Source: Atrichornis clamosus (lineage: Eukaryota; Chordata; Aves; Passeriformes; Menuridae). From it: DNA of 64,000 bases. The stretch spans positions 1 to 64,000 of the forward strand of contig WBMZ01002648.1 of NCBI GenBank assembly GCA_013400975.1, in the 5' to 3' direction. A program made the translations under genes and the position numbers. The notes under the pieces were generated by a model. The model saw only the letters and a program-made list of their open reading frames with translations. It did not search any database and had not been told where the DNA came from. Below, piece after piece: positions 33,836 to 48,762 of the stretch; position 1 is the stretch's first letter, and every line of letters starts with the position of its first letter.

Positions 33836-36800
33836 TTTTCCGTGGGGCGATCTGGATTTCTTGGCAGCTGAAATAGGACTTGTTTCTACATCAAAGTCTG
33901 AATTAATCTGGATTATCACCTAATGAATATCAGAGCCAGCAATTGTATTTTACTTAGGATAAGAGGAGGGTACTAAATGGTCTAGAAGATTAGGACGGCA
34001 GCAATGGTTTTAGGGGGAGGGAGTGGGGGGTTGGTAGTGTAGAAACCACACTACAAACCCAGAAGACCATAATCAGTTAGAAAATTTATTCCAAAGGGAC
34101 TCATTTTAGCAATGTTTTAGAAGTCATTCTTATGTCCTGTACCAGTCAGGATTTTAAAATCAGCACTATATTATCCATCTTTAGATTAGGCAGCAATATG
34201 CAGAGTCAAGTAAATATTTTTAGAAAAGAAAGGATTTCTGGCAGGAAAAGAAAAATTTAGAATGTCAGTGGAGGCAGACATCCAGCATTGCATTTATGAA
34301 GGTGCTCAAAATTCCCTCCTTTACAGAGAATTGCTCTGCCAAAACCTTTCACTTATGAAATGAGTTTAGAATTCTCAGTCCAATAGCCAAACCTGATTTT
34401 CCATGTATCGCCTAAGTAGCTGACCTGCATTAGTGAATGAACCTGAGTATTCTGCTGTGGCAAGTACAAGTCCTAGCTGTAATTCACTCTCATGAAATAT
34501 GAAAACAGTCATATTGCCTCTGCTTTCCCACAGGTAATTCAGACCCTCTGCATCAGGTTCAGGATGCAAATACTGCTGTCTCACTTGTCATCCGTAATTT
34601 CAGGTTTTTGCAGCAGATGACACTTCAGACTCCTTCAGGAGACTGAAGACTGAGACTCCTTCAGAAACTTGAAAGCAAAAATAAACCATTCCTCAGAAGC
34701 AGTTCTGGGATTACTACAGTAAGATATAACTATGAGGGACTGTTAAGGAACCAGTTCATAGGTCTGTGCAACCAAACATACTTGACAGAGCTCCCTAAAG
34801 AAGGAGCTACGTGAAATGAGTTTGGTGCTTCATATCACAGAAGGAGCTGTCACAACAAGTTTTAGCAACCAAGATGTGATTGAAGGAGGCGGAAAGGCTT
34901 GGGGTGTTTTAGATACACCAGCGTGGCCTAGGCGAGGGGAGGGGGGTGCACCACCACAACCGGGTAGCAAGCACTGAAACCTGGATGCACTGACCACGGC
35001 AGTGTTACTGTTACTGTAGCACAAAGGACCTCAATGTAACATGGCACTATCCAGAAGCACTCTGGCCACAATATTTAACACTAACATCCAGTAAAAGTCC
35101 TCTACTCTTAAGTAAACCCTGCACTTTTAACAGCCAGTGAATTTACAAAGCCACACTGCATGAGAAGGCGGCTGTGGTATCTGGAAAAAGAAATGTAGGA
35201 CACTGTAGGAAACTGTTTCAGAAGATGGAAGACCTGCACTGTTTCACAAATCACATACAGTCACTTGAGCTTTTGTTCACTTTTTAAGCTTAAATTGCTT
35301 TATAATTTAAATCTAAAATGATTTATTTATATCAAAGTCCACAGAACTAATAGGAGACTTTGTAAATGGTAACTGGTTTTTCTTTGCTGCAATTCCTTTT
35401 TTTCTCCACCCTATTATCCCTTCTTCACCCTCCATCCTATTCCCAAACACTGCATGACACCTTGTGTTGCTGTTTTCTTGACTTATGCATCTTGAAGAGA
35501 ATTCTTTCTCATCCACAAACATAACCATGCCTATCCACACAGGAACATGAGCAGCCACAGCAGCGTGGACTGAATATCCATCCAGCCAAAATTTTGCATG
35601 TGTTAGTCACTGTCATAGACAACCATCAGATCAAGAGAAGCAAATGATGCTTTTTCCCCAAGTACACTGTGCCAACCTTTAATTATCTGTACCACAAGTA
35701 GTTGTAAAGTCAGAGTCAGGAATGCTCTGCACACGTTAGTATGCTGCTCACAGATTCATAGTCTTCTGTCATAAGCAGCCTCAACTCATCTCCTCATGCT
35801 GAGAAATTCTGATGTATTTACCTGCCCTTCAGATTGACTTTGCTCTATTCACTTGAACACTCTTGTCCCTAGCCTTTCCCACCTCATGCAGTGACCAAAA
35901 TGCCACAGGCATGCCACAAGAGTATAGCACTACATTGATACATTCTGCTCTGAGAACATCTCATCCCAGGGCACATACTAATGAAGCTAAAGGCATGTTC
36001 TGCTTTAAGACTGTGGCATGAGTGATTTCACTACTCTCAGATTAACAACTTCATTTAATATAACATTTATAGTTCTAACTCTTCAGCTAAGGTTTCATAA
36101 GGAACACCTCATGTCTAGACCAAAGTGCACTGTGGGCTGCTTTTTCCACCCTTCTTTAGGTACAGTCAGAATCTCTTGAGTATATAAAAAAGTTACTCCA
36201 AAGCTAATTAAATCTATTCATAAATCTAATATTTACAATCCATGGGACTGGAAAAACAGCAAAAGTAATTAAACTGACTTGCATTTTAATTTCCATTTCC
36301 ATGACACAGAATACATGTTAAAGAAGAGGAAGAAAAGATTAAGTGTTGTGCAAGAAAAAATTATTTTTAATAGTATTTTGTGAATATTGCTCATCATAAT
36401 CCCAAAGGTGCAGGCAAGGACCTTTGTCCTACCTCATCTCTCCTTACATAATTTTAAAAATCATACTATGTGCTATTTATTTGCACATTAATCAAATGGA
36501 AAAAAAACCCATTCTCTGCACTTCCAGGGGTTTGCTGCTTTTTTATTTTGGTTTTTTCCCCAAACTGTGCTGCACTTCGGACAAAACATCTCATCACTCC
36601 TCTGATTACTAGAGTGTTACAAGCATCTTTGTTCATGCTCCCACATCATGCTTAAACAAAGGCAGTTTACAATGCAATACATACCCAGCAGATATGCCAC
36701 TCCCTTCCCACCGTCACACACTCCAAGAAAGAAAACCAAACCCAATAAACAAAAGAGTAAAAGTGAGACTTGACATCAACTCCCTCACTCTAGCCCTCAT

Positions 36801-39800
36801 CTCATTCAGCTGAATTTGATGACCTGTCAGTTAATATCAATATTGCTCCTCTGAAAACTTCTGAAATTCAGCACAAGTGAAGCACACTAACTTATTTTTC
36901 AGCAAAGACCTCAGTAGAGAAAGTACTGACCCAGCACGTATGTACCCACATAAAAAAACCTCCATAGCCCCTCAAATATTGTTTGCAAAGTTTCACTTAA
37001 TTGTTTATTTTATCAACATCATTTGATTTAGTGAACCCCAAATCCAAATGCTATTTGCAACCAGTTGCCTTGATTTCTCTTAATTTTCAGTTTCTTTATG
37101 AAGTAATAGTCATATTTAAGAGTTTGATTTCCACACTGAGAAAGCATTAACAAGACCATAGCAGGGGTGAAAGATGACCTGAGAAGCTCCTGTAGACAGG
37201 CTAAGGCTGTCAACCCTGTATGACCAGAGAGTGCTGGCTGATGAAGTTTGAAGAGTTATTACTGCTAGAGTGAGCTACTCTTAAGTGTACACTACCCTCA
37301 AAAAGCACCCTAGGAACAATCAACAGAAGCAAATACGTACCAGTCTCTCAGACACCACTTTCCTTGGTACAGTCCTAACTTAAAACCAGGATCAATGGGT
37401 GGTGTACATTTATGCACTGGCCTCAAAGCAGCGTATGTGCCTCTGTAAGAGGGCAGTGACAGCTGTTTGACTGCACTCTTAGACTTGAGACACCTTCAGA
37501 GCTGAACTGTACAATATTATTACAGAACTGTTCTTTGAAAAGCAATGACAATTATCTTTCTTCCGAAGTTGTGAACCCTGTTGTTAACCACAAAGACTTT
37601 CAGGAGACAAGCAGTGAAATAAAGTGGAAAAACAAATAAGAGAACATATTATCTGGAGAGAAGAAAAATTAATTGCCAGCTAACTCGTGAAGTATTTGTA
37701 AAGTTGATATTCAAGACCAGTGGTAAACAGATTTCTACCATTCTGAGAATTCTGTAGAAAGTATATTGCCAGGATCTATCCAATACTGTTGCAATAGACA
37801 TATGAGTAATAGTAATAACTCTTTCATCCTAAACCTCTCCTCCAGGGAAAAAGTACAACAACAAAACTGCAGCAGGTTCTTCATATTCTTTATATCTTAA
37901 AACTCAATGTTGTAGCCTAGTGAGCAACATGAGTGAGTTTGAGAAACACACTAGGTATTATATTTCAGTATTTACTGCCCTAAAATAAAGACAGGCATTT
38001 CATATAGTGGCAGCCTTTTTTTTTTTTTCTAACCAGCTACTTTGAAAAATTGAGCAGTTTACATTGCAGGCATTTTAGTTCCAACAGAGACTTACCATCA
38101 GATTCCAAACTTCTGCCTAAAAATTTATTCTAAGTCAGTGCCTCAAGCCTGTAATTTCAAATTAATTCTGCAATGCTGAAATACAAATAATAACCACCTT
38201 GATTTTGTGCTATTTGAATGTTATTATTTGAAGACAGATTTTCCAACTCTTATACCTTATTTAGGCAGAAAACTCAATTTGATAAAAAGTCAGAGTAAAA
38301 ATTAAGCATGTTTTCTTATATTTTTTTCCCTTTGGAGAAAAGAAAAAAATGTTTAAAGCCTTGATTGAAAGCCTTAAAAAGAAAGGCTACTTTAGAAGTT
38401 CAGCTTCTGATCATTAAAAAATAAAAATCAAAAACCTATGCCCACAGACTCCAAACCCTAAAATCCTACATAGATGTTAGATTCCTATATATACCTTCTC
38501 CCCCACACCCCTCCCACCCTCTCTCCAAAGGAAATTACATTTTTTCCTCTCTGGTCAAGAGAGCAGAAAAAGTACTAATTATTTTTTTCCTCTTTCTTTC
38601 TGTCTTTCAGCAGCCATTGCTGCAAGCAGAATACTCCAATACACAGACCCTCAACTTGAGATAATATGAGCTTTCTTTTTACATTTGCTTGTATTTATCT
38701 GTGACAGTTCTCTCTTCCTCCCTCTACAGATATGGGCTGCAGGAATTAACATGTGCAGTATGTCTTGTACTGAAAGGAGATTTAAAAAAATCAATTGTCT
38801 AGATTTTATTCTCACATCATTGACCACTTACTAAAAATGCCTGGATTACTGGAGTATACAGATAGCCTTAAATACTGATCACTGTTTAAGAAACAAGATG
38901 AAAGTTATTAAACTAGAACTAAACACCTTGCACTTATCTGATAGCAAAGAAACATTGATACCAAAAAGATCAGGGTATTGCACTATTACATTTCACTTCC
39001 CTAGAAGATTTTTCTAAGTAGCAATAATATTTTAATTTGACTTTTTTAGTTGGTCATAAATCTTTTTATGACCTTTAATGTAACATACATTCAATTAAAA
39101 AAAATTAAAATAGAAAAAAAAATTGGAAGCTGTGATTACCACATATATCTTGGACCAGTATTTCAATTCTCAAATGCTTTAATTGTCCAGGAGCTTTGAC
39201 TAACCTCTCTGTACCACTTGTGCCCATCAGCAGTTTATTTACACTGACTCAAGTTTCTGACTTCAATTAAAAATGCTTGAGGTATGGTTTCATCAATATT
39301 CCTGCTCTCCAGAGACCACCATTTTCCCTCTAGCCCCAACTCCAGGTATCCTTTCAAGTCTCACTTGTCTGCACAGGAATTCAGCAAACCAAATTGAGCA
39401 GTAGTGGGACCAGCACTGCTAAACAAGGCAAAATATCAGGATGAGTATAAAATTAGTTCTTTTTGGTCACAAAGGTGTTAATTCTATGTTTATCTGAACA
39501 CTGTAGACTGACTCTTGTTGACTACCAAGATGATTGAGAAAGTTCAAAATTACTCCTTGTATGTTTATGACTGCAGTATTTTGGAAAGTTATTTTTAGAA
39601 TATTTACAAAGTTACAAGCTGACATCTAAGTCATTCTGTTTGCACGCAGAAACAACCAACAGTGAAACAAAACAAAAAAATTTTTAAAACCAACCAATTT
39701 CAGGATTCAAAGATCTGTCTGCCAAAAATCTGTCTTTGTGAGTTTTACCTGTATTCAGGAGAGTTTTGTGACAATAAGTCTGCTCCTTCAAAGTCCACAT

Positions 39801-42800
39801 CAAAGTAATTTTGAAATATGGTATTTTAGTTCTTTCTACCTTAACCCGGGAAGGCCTGAAATAAGGCGTTTCACTTCACAAAAGAGACAAAGGCTTGTGT
39901 GCACTTAAGAGATGTACAGCTACTGCAAATTTTGCAAAATAAAAGCTACTTTAAAACAGAGAAGCTAAACCTATTGGTATAGACATTAATAAAACCTTGT
40001 ACACAAAGGTACTTGTAAAACTTTAAGGATTAGTTCTGTGCTCTGTGACAAATGAAGCTGACACACTAATGTGGAAAACCTCAAGGAGAAAACAGTCACA
40101 TGTTTAGGGTGATAAAGGAATTAGATATATCACGTCCATCTCACTCAAAGTTAACCTCTGAGTTACTGCTCTCTAATGCACATTCACCAGTTTGCAGTCT
40201 AATTTTAAACTTTGAATAATGGAGCCTCCATTACTGTTCATGTGAGACTGTTCCAGAGCCTAATAGATCTCAAAGTTAATGCTGTAAAGAGCCACTGCAT
40301 GAGCACAGAGTTATTTTCCCTCAAAAATGCATATGTTGATAGAGGCTGTTAGACTTAGACGACTCATATTCCTATTAAGCAATTTTCATCAGCCATTAGG
40401 GCCATGTCCTTCACGTGCAGTGAAACATTTTTTTCTACAAGATTTTCCTTTACTCTCCTTACTAACACCTACTTATCACCATGGGCAACAGACATCAAGA
40501 TAGCTTTTTTCTCTTGTACTAAATTTTAAGCTTAACAGATGACAGATAGGAGCAGATCATTTTGGATTTAAGGGTAGTTTGGTTTTTTTCTTTCTTATTG
40601 GTCTCAGAAAAAATAGCATTTAACTATCCTTAAAGACAGCAGTCCTTTCACCTGTCGTTTTACACCTACACTCAAGCTTGTTCTCTCAGACTCCCTTCAT
40701 ATTCACCATTAGCAGAATTCGTACCTCAGGGCACTGTAATTCCTTTCATTTTAGGCACCTGTGTTTGGTAGTAGAAGACCAAGCTCTCCAAGGCCCAGAA
40801 GTGCTTGAGTGATCAGCTGGGACAGATTCTTTTGATGCAGGTGCTTGTGGTTGGTGTTAGCAGATCGTTAACAAAGATTAATCTGCAATCACGTTACAGA
40901 AAGTACCCTGCCATGTACACTGCCATGTAAATAGATAAGCTCAATATAAAATCTGAAAGGTCCAATGACCTGTTGTTGGTGACAAAAAAGAGAAATAAAT
41001 ATTTCTTTGGAGTTCAACGTCAGAGAAAAGTGTTTTAAAAACGTAATTACCGGTTCTTGTTAGTGTTACATCTGCATTCTTTGTCAGTCTTAGAGTGGGA
41101 CTATGATGCTGTGTTCTGCTTAACAATTTTTGTTCTATACCTACTTGGCCTGGATGATACAGAGATAAAGGCTTCCCTGTCCTGCAGTCAATACAAAGGC
41201 TTGTATCGTATTTCTACCTTGATCACCTGCATGCCCTGGAGCCATCTGCAATTACTGAAAGCATAGTTAAGAGAGCTGAAAGAGCTGAAAATGTCCATCA
41301 AATATATTTTAGAGATGTAACAAAAACTTATGGAATTGGGTATGAGCTACCTCTTATCAGCTGCCATTTTGGTGAGCCTATTCTTTCTGCTATGGGTGAG
41401 AGAAAGAACAGAAAGAGAGCAAAGGGTGTGAAGAAAGAAGCTGTTACAGAAAAACTTCCCCCCAGATTCTGTGAAATAAGACCAATGATACCATTGAACG
41501 AACACAAAATACACCAGAGGTTATTGACTGGAGTGATAGTGTAAGACAGAAAAATAAAGGGGGAAAACGAGGGGGCAAGAGAGTGGGGTGGGACCAGGGT
41601 CAGGGAGAGATAGGGCAAGCTTGAACATTTGTGACTAAAAAAGTAACGGCTAAAAACCAAAAATAAGTTTCACATGGCTAGAAGGCTGAAGGATTAAGCA
41701 AGAGACAAAGCACAATTAAAGACTATGGAAGTTACAGTACATGGGAGAAAGTAAATATCTTAGAAAAGAAGTGGTAGAAACACATCCTTGTTTAGAATAC
41801 CTCAAACCAATCCAGCCAAAACTCACCTCCCTCAGTAGCACACTACTCCATATAAAAATGTTGATCAAAAAGAAGCCACATACATTCTAAGACTCAATAG
41901 GGTCTGACAGTTAGTTACAGAACTTTGACTCAAAAATAAATATAAGCTATTCACAATTTAACTCAAACAACAAATAATTTGTGTGGGGAAAAAAAAACAT
42001 TTGCTAAGTTGCCTCTACTAATTCAAGAGTAAGAAGAGAAAACCTTCTTAAATTTTAGCTTGATTTAGGTCCTTTAGATGGAAACAAAAGACTGGCAGAA
42101 AACATAGCTCTAAGAGGCATACATAAACATATGGAAACAAAATAAGCATAGACTAACTTCTAATCAGGAGCTGAAAGTTGTTTTACATAATAAAGAAGAT
42201 TTCACTAAGAATTGTTAGATGAAATGAAGACAAATAAAAGTTTAGATTGTAAAGCAGAAAACCATGCATGATAATCAGATCATTTTCAGCTTTGGAAATG
42301 TCATTCAGAGGAAACAGCATAAGTCCTACCATAGGTCTCACTTTAAATGAAACCAGACAAAATAGGAGTATGATAGTGAATAATCTTCTATTGAGCATGG
42401 GGGGCATTAGGTGACTTGATGAATGAACTCTCTTTCATTGCTAGCTTCCGTGATCCAACAGAGAAAACCCAAACAGTTGATGTGGTGTTTCATAAAGACA
42501 TGAATAGAGAATTAAAAACAGGATTTTGTTGCCACATGGAGTATTAGAAAGACTTTAACAAGAAAGCATACATTTTTTTCTTTTCAAAAGGATTATGCAC
42601 CAAAATATTAAAAAGGTGTTGATTTTACCATGTATAATGAAGACTACTAAATTACAACATTCACTCTAAGCAAAAGTAAAAAACTTTAAGATATTCTCAC
42701 TCACAGTTTAGAATTTTACAGAACTGTAATACTTTTGGATAATACATCTCTTGTCAAGTACCTCCTTCAGACTAAATATTTCAGGAAAATTAATTCAAAA

Positions 42801-45800
42801 ACTTCAGAAAGCAAAAATTACAGCAAAAATACTTCGGTTTGCTAAGAACAGTGTAACAGCTAATTGAATTTTTCTAGCATACTTGGACTTTGGAAAAAGA
42901 TTCTTAATTTAGCAGGCAACTCTTCCCAGCATCAGAAAATTTCTGTCATCCATATTTTGAAAGAGTTGTGAACTTGTAAAACAAACATGCAAAACCTAAA
43001 TGCACCTCTTTCACACCCTTTTAAGGGAGCATTACTATGAATGAGCTGGCAGCCGGGCTACCACAGGGTAGAGGTCAGAATGGCTGAAACACAGGGAGGT
43101 GAGAAGAACCAAACATTGCAGGAACATAAGCTGAATTTGCACTAAGTGCTAAAAAGGAGAGAAACAGTCAACATCAGAAAAGTCCAGGGGATGAGACTAC
43201 TCCTCTAAGAACTAGAGGAAGCAGACAAGGACTCACAACCCAGGTTCCCCACTGCCCAAATGCTTAACCCAGATATTGTCCTCATATAGAGGGAGCTCAT
43301 CTTTTCTCAAGTGGTATTTCCATACATTTATTTTGCATAGCACATTGTAGCAAATATAATAAAGTTTTGCAGAGTCTTCAAACAGGATATTTTGGTATGC
43401 AAACCATATAAAGTTTCCCTGAGTTTTGACGCTTAAGACTCCTGAAGAAGAGAGAGAATTTTATACACCCATCTTTTCCATTTCCATAGATCATCTCATA
43501 ATCAGCATTTCCCATCAGCTAGCCAAAGGCAAGTAAAACACAATGTCATATATGCATTTCTTACCAGTCCTGTGTTCAGACTTCTCAGGCGCTTCTCAGC
43601 AGTTTTCCCAAAAAGTACTTTTCCCAGAAGCAGTAGCCTTTCCCCCTCAAGAACATAACCCTACTAGCAGACCTGAACAAGACTGAGCTCCACAAAGTAG
43701 AGGGGGGAAATAAACCCTACGAAACATACTGTATTGCCTCAAAATCCTTTTATTAGCTCCTAAGACTCCTCCCAGGCTGCACCTACCCCCACCCGGCTGA
43801 GTACTGATTGCCACAAGTACTCTCAAAAGGCTCTGCTCCACTAGCCTGGCACTGATCCCTCACAGCTGCTGGCAGTTCAGGATGTGCCAAAGAGCATGAA
43901 ATCCAAAATCCTCATCTCCTTGTATCGTGGCCCTGATTTTTTAATCTGAAATGTTCTGAACCTCTGTTCCATATGTAATATGGGGATTATATCACCTCTT
44001 TATTCAAGAAGAACAGAGGAAAATAGTGGGATGTTAATATCCATTAAGCTCTCAGATGGTCTCAGGATAAACCTCATAGAAAAGCCTATTGCTTAGTAAT
44101 TCTGTTCCCACAAAGTCACTTGAAACACTTTTGTCCTTTACATGAATCTAGTGAACTGTCATTGAGAAGTTGGCTATACAGCATCAATATTTTACATATA
44201 TATATAATAAATACAACTGTTATTATTATCCCTTTAAAATACTTTTCTCCTCACTATCTGGAGACAGAAATAAGAGACAAAAAGAAAATTTCAAAGAGAT
44301 TCGCTTTCAGTCTGGACTTGTGAATACAGTGTGGAGGGGATCTGTATTACTGAGACAAAGACATTTAGATTGTCATGAAAACAGATTTTTATTGTACATT
44401 ATCCCAAGAAAGTGTTTTACTTCCCTTCCTAGTCTAGAAGAATGTATATGTACACTGTATGGAAATTAATTGGAAATATATAAAATACAGTGCTATCTGC
44501 ATCTATTTTTCACCTTTCTATTAATTTGCAATTATCTGGCCCTATATATCCATAAACATCTTGAAAATGTTGCTGTTATTGTATCTTGGAGAGAGACAGA
44601 TGTTGGTAACTGAAAGTGACAAGAGAAGAACTGAGATCTACTGAGCTTGAATAACTTCACTAAGTGGCAGAGTACTTTGTAGGTCACTTTAAAAAAACCC
44701 AAACTTCTTGGACTATCTAAGGTCCAATTCCTTGCATAAGTACAAAACCAGCCACATTGTGACTTCACTCTCTTGCAATACTATCAGCAGCATAACATCT
44801 GTTTGCAGAGACAAAGGCCTACATTATCAAAGGTTTTCAGGCATGTACCTTCTAATTAGTTGCCTAATTCTCAATGAAATAAATAGGGTATAAACATGTA
44901 AAGAATAGAAGGTACTTTACCTACTGCCCACTCCCTAAAGAATCCAAGTACAAAGAACAGTCATTATAATTACCAGTCAAATGATGAATGCCCAGGGAAG
45001 AAACATGGGGTGAAAAAATTCCTTTAAGTACACTTTATGTGAGTGAAGAGAATGCACATATGTTGTAGTAAAGCCTGGCCACAGTAATAAAAACTTTCCT
45101 CCTTAACCTGTGATTGAAAGCAACCTGATTTAACCCCATAATACCAACCAGTTATCTCTAGGCTCTCTTATGACTGCCAGCAACCCTGCCCCTATCTTGA
45201 CTCATTAGGGGAAAAATACTGTATTAGGAGGATCCTTTGGTCTGACCAAGTACAGCTATTCTTGGGTTCCGTGTTTCTTTCAGTATTTGACACTCCAATC
45301 TACATGGACATTCCTATCCACTTCAGAGGATTAGTGTGAAAGGACTGAGGGTCCAAAGGAGAGTTTGCTTAATGCAGATTTCAGCAGTGACAGGCATCTA
45401 GGGCACGAGATTTCCAGATGTCGACTGAAAGAATCTAAGGTATATTGCATTGTTTATTATTATTATTAGAGCTAACACAGAACTGTTGTGGTTAACTTTG
45501 ATTAAGTTCCAAGTCATCTTAAAATGATTACAGCATTCTGCCTTACACTGCATTTTTTGCCAAGGTTTTTCATGAATCTCAGTAACACCCACCTTTGCAG
45601 ACACCAAATAGTATTCTTGCCTCTATATTTCTCCCCTGTAGAAAGCTTCTCATTTACAAACAGCGAGCTCCTCATTTACAAATGGCAAGCTCTCTACAAG
45701 GTAGCAGGTTCAGGCTTGGCAAATTGTCATCCTTCAGGTTATCCTCCACTTTCTGACACTAAGTTCTCACCTTCTTCAGAGAGCTTTCAATGCCTTGCTT

Positions 45801-47939
45801 ACTTATGGGAGGTAAAAGCCCTTATATTGCTCCCAACAACAGGTTTTCATCTTCTTTATGTTCACAATAGATTTCAGCTTTCTTCCCTCTGGCCCTGCCA
45901 ATTTCCCTAATTATCTGTCAGTGGTGCCAAGAGCTCCCACATCTATCACTCCATAGCATCACTCCATAGTCACTGTCACAGTTTAGCATCACTGCATCAG
46001 CTATCTACACTCCAAACAGTTTTACAGCACTGACGTGAGGATCCGCCTCTCACAGTCACGTGTATCGCTAAATAACCCTCTTTATTCTCTTTCTAAGCAA
46101 CTCCTGCTTGTCACTTCCAGTTGTCCTCCTCGCTCTTCATAGTCCTGGTGCTACGCAATTGAGTTCTACACTTCTCATACTGTTGGTATGAAATATCATG
46201 CACACAGTTTAATAGATCTTGATAACTTCAAGACATGTTCCTCCATTCTTTCTCTTCAGTGTTGGTTTCTACTTGCTGCAGAGATTCTGTTGCATCCTGT
46301 AACCGGTATCATGGGTGTGATTTTAAAAAGTCACAGTACCTTTATGGAAGCTACAGATGAATTTGAAACACCCTGCTACCCCTAGCCTATTAATCTGATG
46401 CAGTATTCAGACAAGCATTTACCTGTATGCCTTTAGTGTATACACTCTGTGAATGATTAACGGAGGAGGTGTAAAGAGTCCCTGCAAATCCCTGGAATAA
46501 CTCATGTACATAAAGTTACTCATGGATGTAATGATTTGTAGAAAGAAGACCATATTTTATAGATTAGGACTGTTTCATAGAATGCCTGGAACTGTTTTGA
46601 ACTACAGGATGTAAAACTGTATCAATATGCTATTGTTTTTTAGAGTTGAAAAGAGAAGAAAATTACTTTAAATCAAATAAAATATATCTGAAGGCCAATA
46701 TTTTAAATTCATTTGACCACTGAATCAGATAATTCTACCAGGATGCTGAGTAGAAAGCTTTCTTTTTCAGGCTGTCCCTAATGTTTCACAGATATTTCCA
46801 AGTAAATTGTTTTAAATTACCAAATGTAGTTTCCCAAAGAGGAAGAGATATTTTTCTTTATCAAGATGGTCAATAAAAAATGATGACTTTCATTTAGTGT
46901 AAGAGTTGGAGTGCTGTTTCTCTTATACTCTTCTGCAAACAAAAGTCCAACAGGTTAATTTTGTTCTATCCTGCTGTACTTAGCACTCTCAGTATTCTTC
47001 CGATACTAGAAATATTTACTGATTTTGTAGAGTGCCTATAAGTCTTAAAATTATTGTGATTAATGACTGGCAACAGGTGTCTGAGGTACACGAAATAGGA
47101 CTAAAAATATTTTTCAGTTCTATTCACAGTATTGTTAAATCAGAGTGCATATCTTAAGTATCTCTTCTACTTTTGACTTTTCCCAATCATATTTTACTTC
47201 ACTGTGTTGCTAATAGAGTTAATTCTTTAAGTCTTGATCCAAAGCCCAGGGAAGTCTGTGGGAAGACCCCATCAACTTCAGTGTGTATTCAGTAGATACA
47301 GAGTTTTCCCAAAAGTGCTTTATGATCCTTTACTCGACAAATTATATTTAAGCAAAAAATGTTTTAATTTATTTGTTTTCCCTTACTTTGTTTTTGATGT
47401 TTAATGTTATATATCAAAGAATGATCTCACATAACAAAGGATTTCTTTTTTTTTTTAAAGCAAGCACTAGACTAGAGTCTATTTCTTTCTCTATACATGT
47501 CAGTATTGATTCATAGAGGAAATATAACAATGATGTTAGCAAAGAATAAATCCTGGTGTTTTACACTCCAAATATCTTGATAGCTTGACAGTTAACTTTG
47601 CATTGTCCATGAACTATTCTAATATTTACTTAAAATTTTTGTAAATATTTAGGTAGCTCAGAATAAGAAACCACTGGGAAAATATTTGGGCACAAGCATT
47701 CTGTCTCGTATGGTAAGAAGTAGTCTGAGATCAGTGACTCCCAAAACAACCATCCTTCTTGGGCTTTCATAATACAGCATTTGCAATGGGGAAACTGACA
47801 CATGGATAAATATAACCAGGAATAACTTATATATATGAGTTCTTTAAACAAAATATTTCCATAATATCATCAAACACAGCCTAGAGTTAGAGTTAGGATT
47901 AGGGGCAAGAGGCCAGTTCACACGATGCTCGTTCAAAGG
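33836..47939. other. Long AT-rich stretch without a recognisable gene
   Basis: No gene, RNA gene or clear transposon is seen in about 14 kb. Notable small items are a 26-bp near-perfect palindrome at 34623-34648, a T13 run at 38016-38028 and small direct repeats near 45647-45690 and 45946-45971. One phrase near 40240-40300 (tgttccagagcctaatag) resembles antisense CR1/L3, but it is too short to call. Confidence 0.5.
34623..34648. repeat. 26-bp near-perfect palindrome
   Basis: The left arm is cttcag-a-ctcct and the right arm is aggag-a-ctgaag, with two bases between them. Eleven base pairs can form with one A-A mismatch. A further copy of gactccttcag follows at 34654-34664, so part of the palindrome is also directly repeated. 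It could be a cruciform-prone site or a dimeric protein site; no known consensus fits well. Confidence 0.8.
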
Positions 47940-48762
47940 GCGCTGAGGTCAATTTCCAGCTGCAGCTTTACACACACAGCATGGGAATAAACAGGAAGAC
48001 GGTTAAATACTTTTTAGAAAAGACAAGACAACAAGGCAAGGTGGTGGAACTGCTTTTTATGTGAGAGAGCAACTGGAACGTATGGAGCTCTGCCTAAGGA
48101 TAGATGAAGAAGGAAACAAGAGCTTATGGGTAAGAATTCAGAGCAGGCAATGTGGGTGACACTGCTGTGGGTGTTTGCTACAGGCCACCCCATCAGGAAG
48201 AGGAAATCAGAGTTGTACAGACAGCTGGAAGGAGCCTCACAGTCACAGGGCCTGACTCGCATGGGGAACTTCAGCCACCCTGATCTCTGCTGGAAAGACA
48301 ACACAGCTGGACACACACTGTCCAGGAGGTTCCTGCAGAGCACTGATGACAGGTTTTGGACACAAGTGGAGGAGCCATCAAGAAGAGGTGTNNNNNNNNN
48401 ACAAGGAAGGTTGGGGATGCGAAGGTTGGGGTCAGCCTTGGCTGCAGTGACCATGAGATAGTGGAGTTCAGGATCCTGCATGGAGGAAGCAGGGCAATAA
48501 GTAGGATCATGAGCCTGGACTGTAGGAGAGCTAACTTTGGCCTCTTCAAGAACATACATGGAGGAGTCCCATGGGTTAGGGGGTCTAGAAGGCAGGGGTG
48601 TTCAAGAGAACTGGTTAATATTCAAAAATCACTTCTTCCAAGCCTAAGATCAGTGTATCTCTATGAGTAAGAAATCAAGCAGGAGACTTGCATGGATGAG
48701 CAAGAAGCTTCTGACAAAACTGCAACAGAAGAAGTAAGCTTACAGAATGTAGAAAAATTCAT
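47940..48762 (+). mobile_element. CR1 LINE, ORF2 endonuclease part, defective
   Basis: This part encodes pieces of the CR1 ORF2 apurinic-type endonuclease. Recognisable motifs in order are an LFRKD-like start (about 48005-48025), AFYVREQLERMELCL (about 48055-48100), SLWVRIQ (about 48130), ELYRQLEGASQSQ (about 48212-48250), MGNFSHPDLCW in place of the usual GDFNHPDICW (about 48260-48292), GCSDHE with the catalytic SDH kept (about 48435-48460), and RRANFGLFK (about 48528-48550). The linker to RT begins at about 48690. Frameshifts occur between these blocks. Nine N at 48392-48400 replace the usual LLDLILTN region and look too few to bridge it. CR1 similarity stops near 48762. The left boundary is uncertain by tens of bases. 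Confidence 0.85.

Noticed and set aside
40190..40330. A possible antisense CR1/L3 relic around tgttccagagcctaatag
   Set aside because: Only one short phrase fits and the flanks do not continue the expected order.
45524..45910. A 128-codon plus-strand frame
   Set aside because: It has a Leu/Phe/Ser-rich composition with no motif and contains a small direct repeat; a chance frame is the simplest reading.
48014..48670. Long minus-strand frames and extra plus-strand frames, some with X residues
   Set aside because: The minus frames are shadows of the CR1 endonuclease region, and the N run removes stops artificially.
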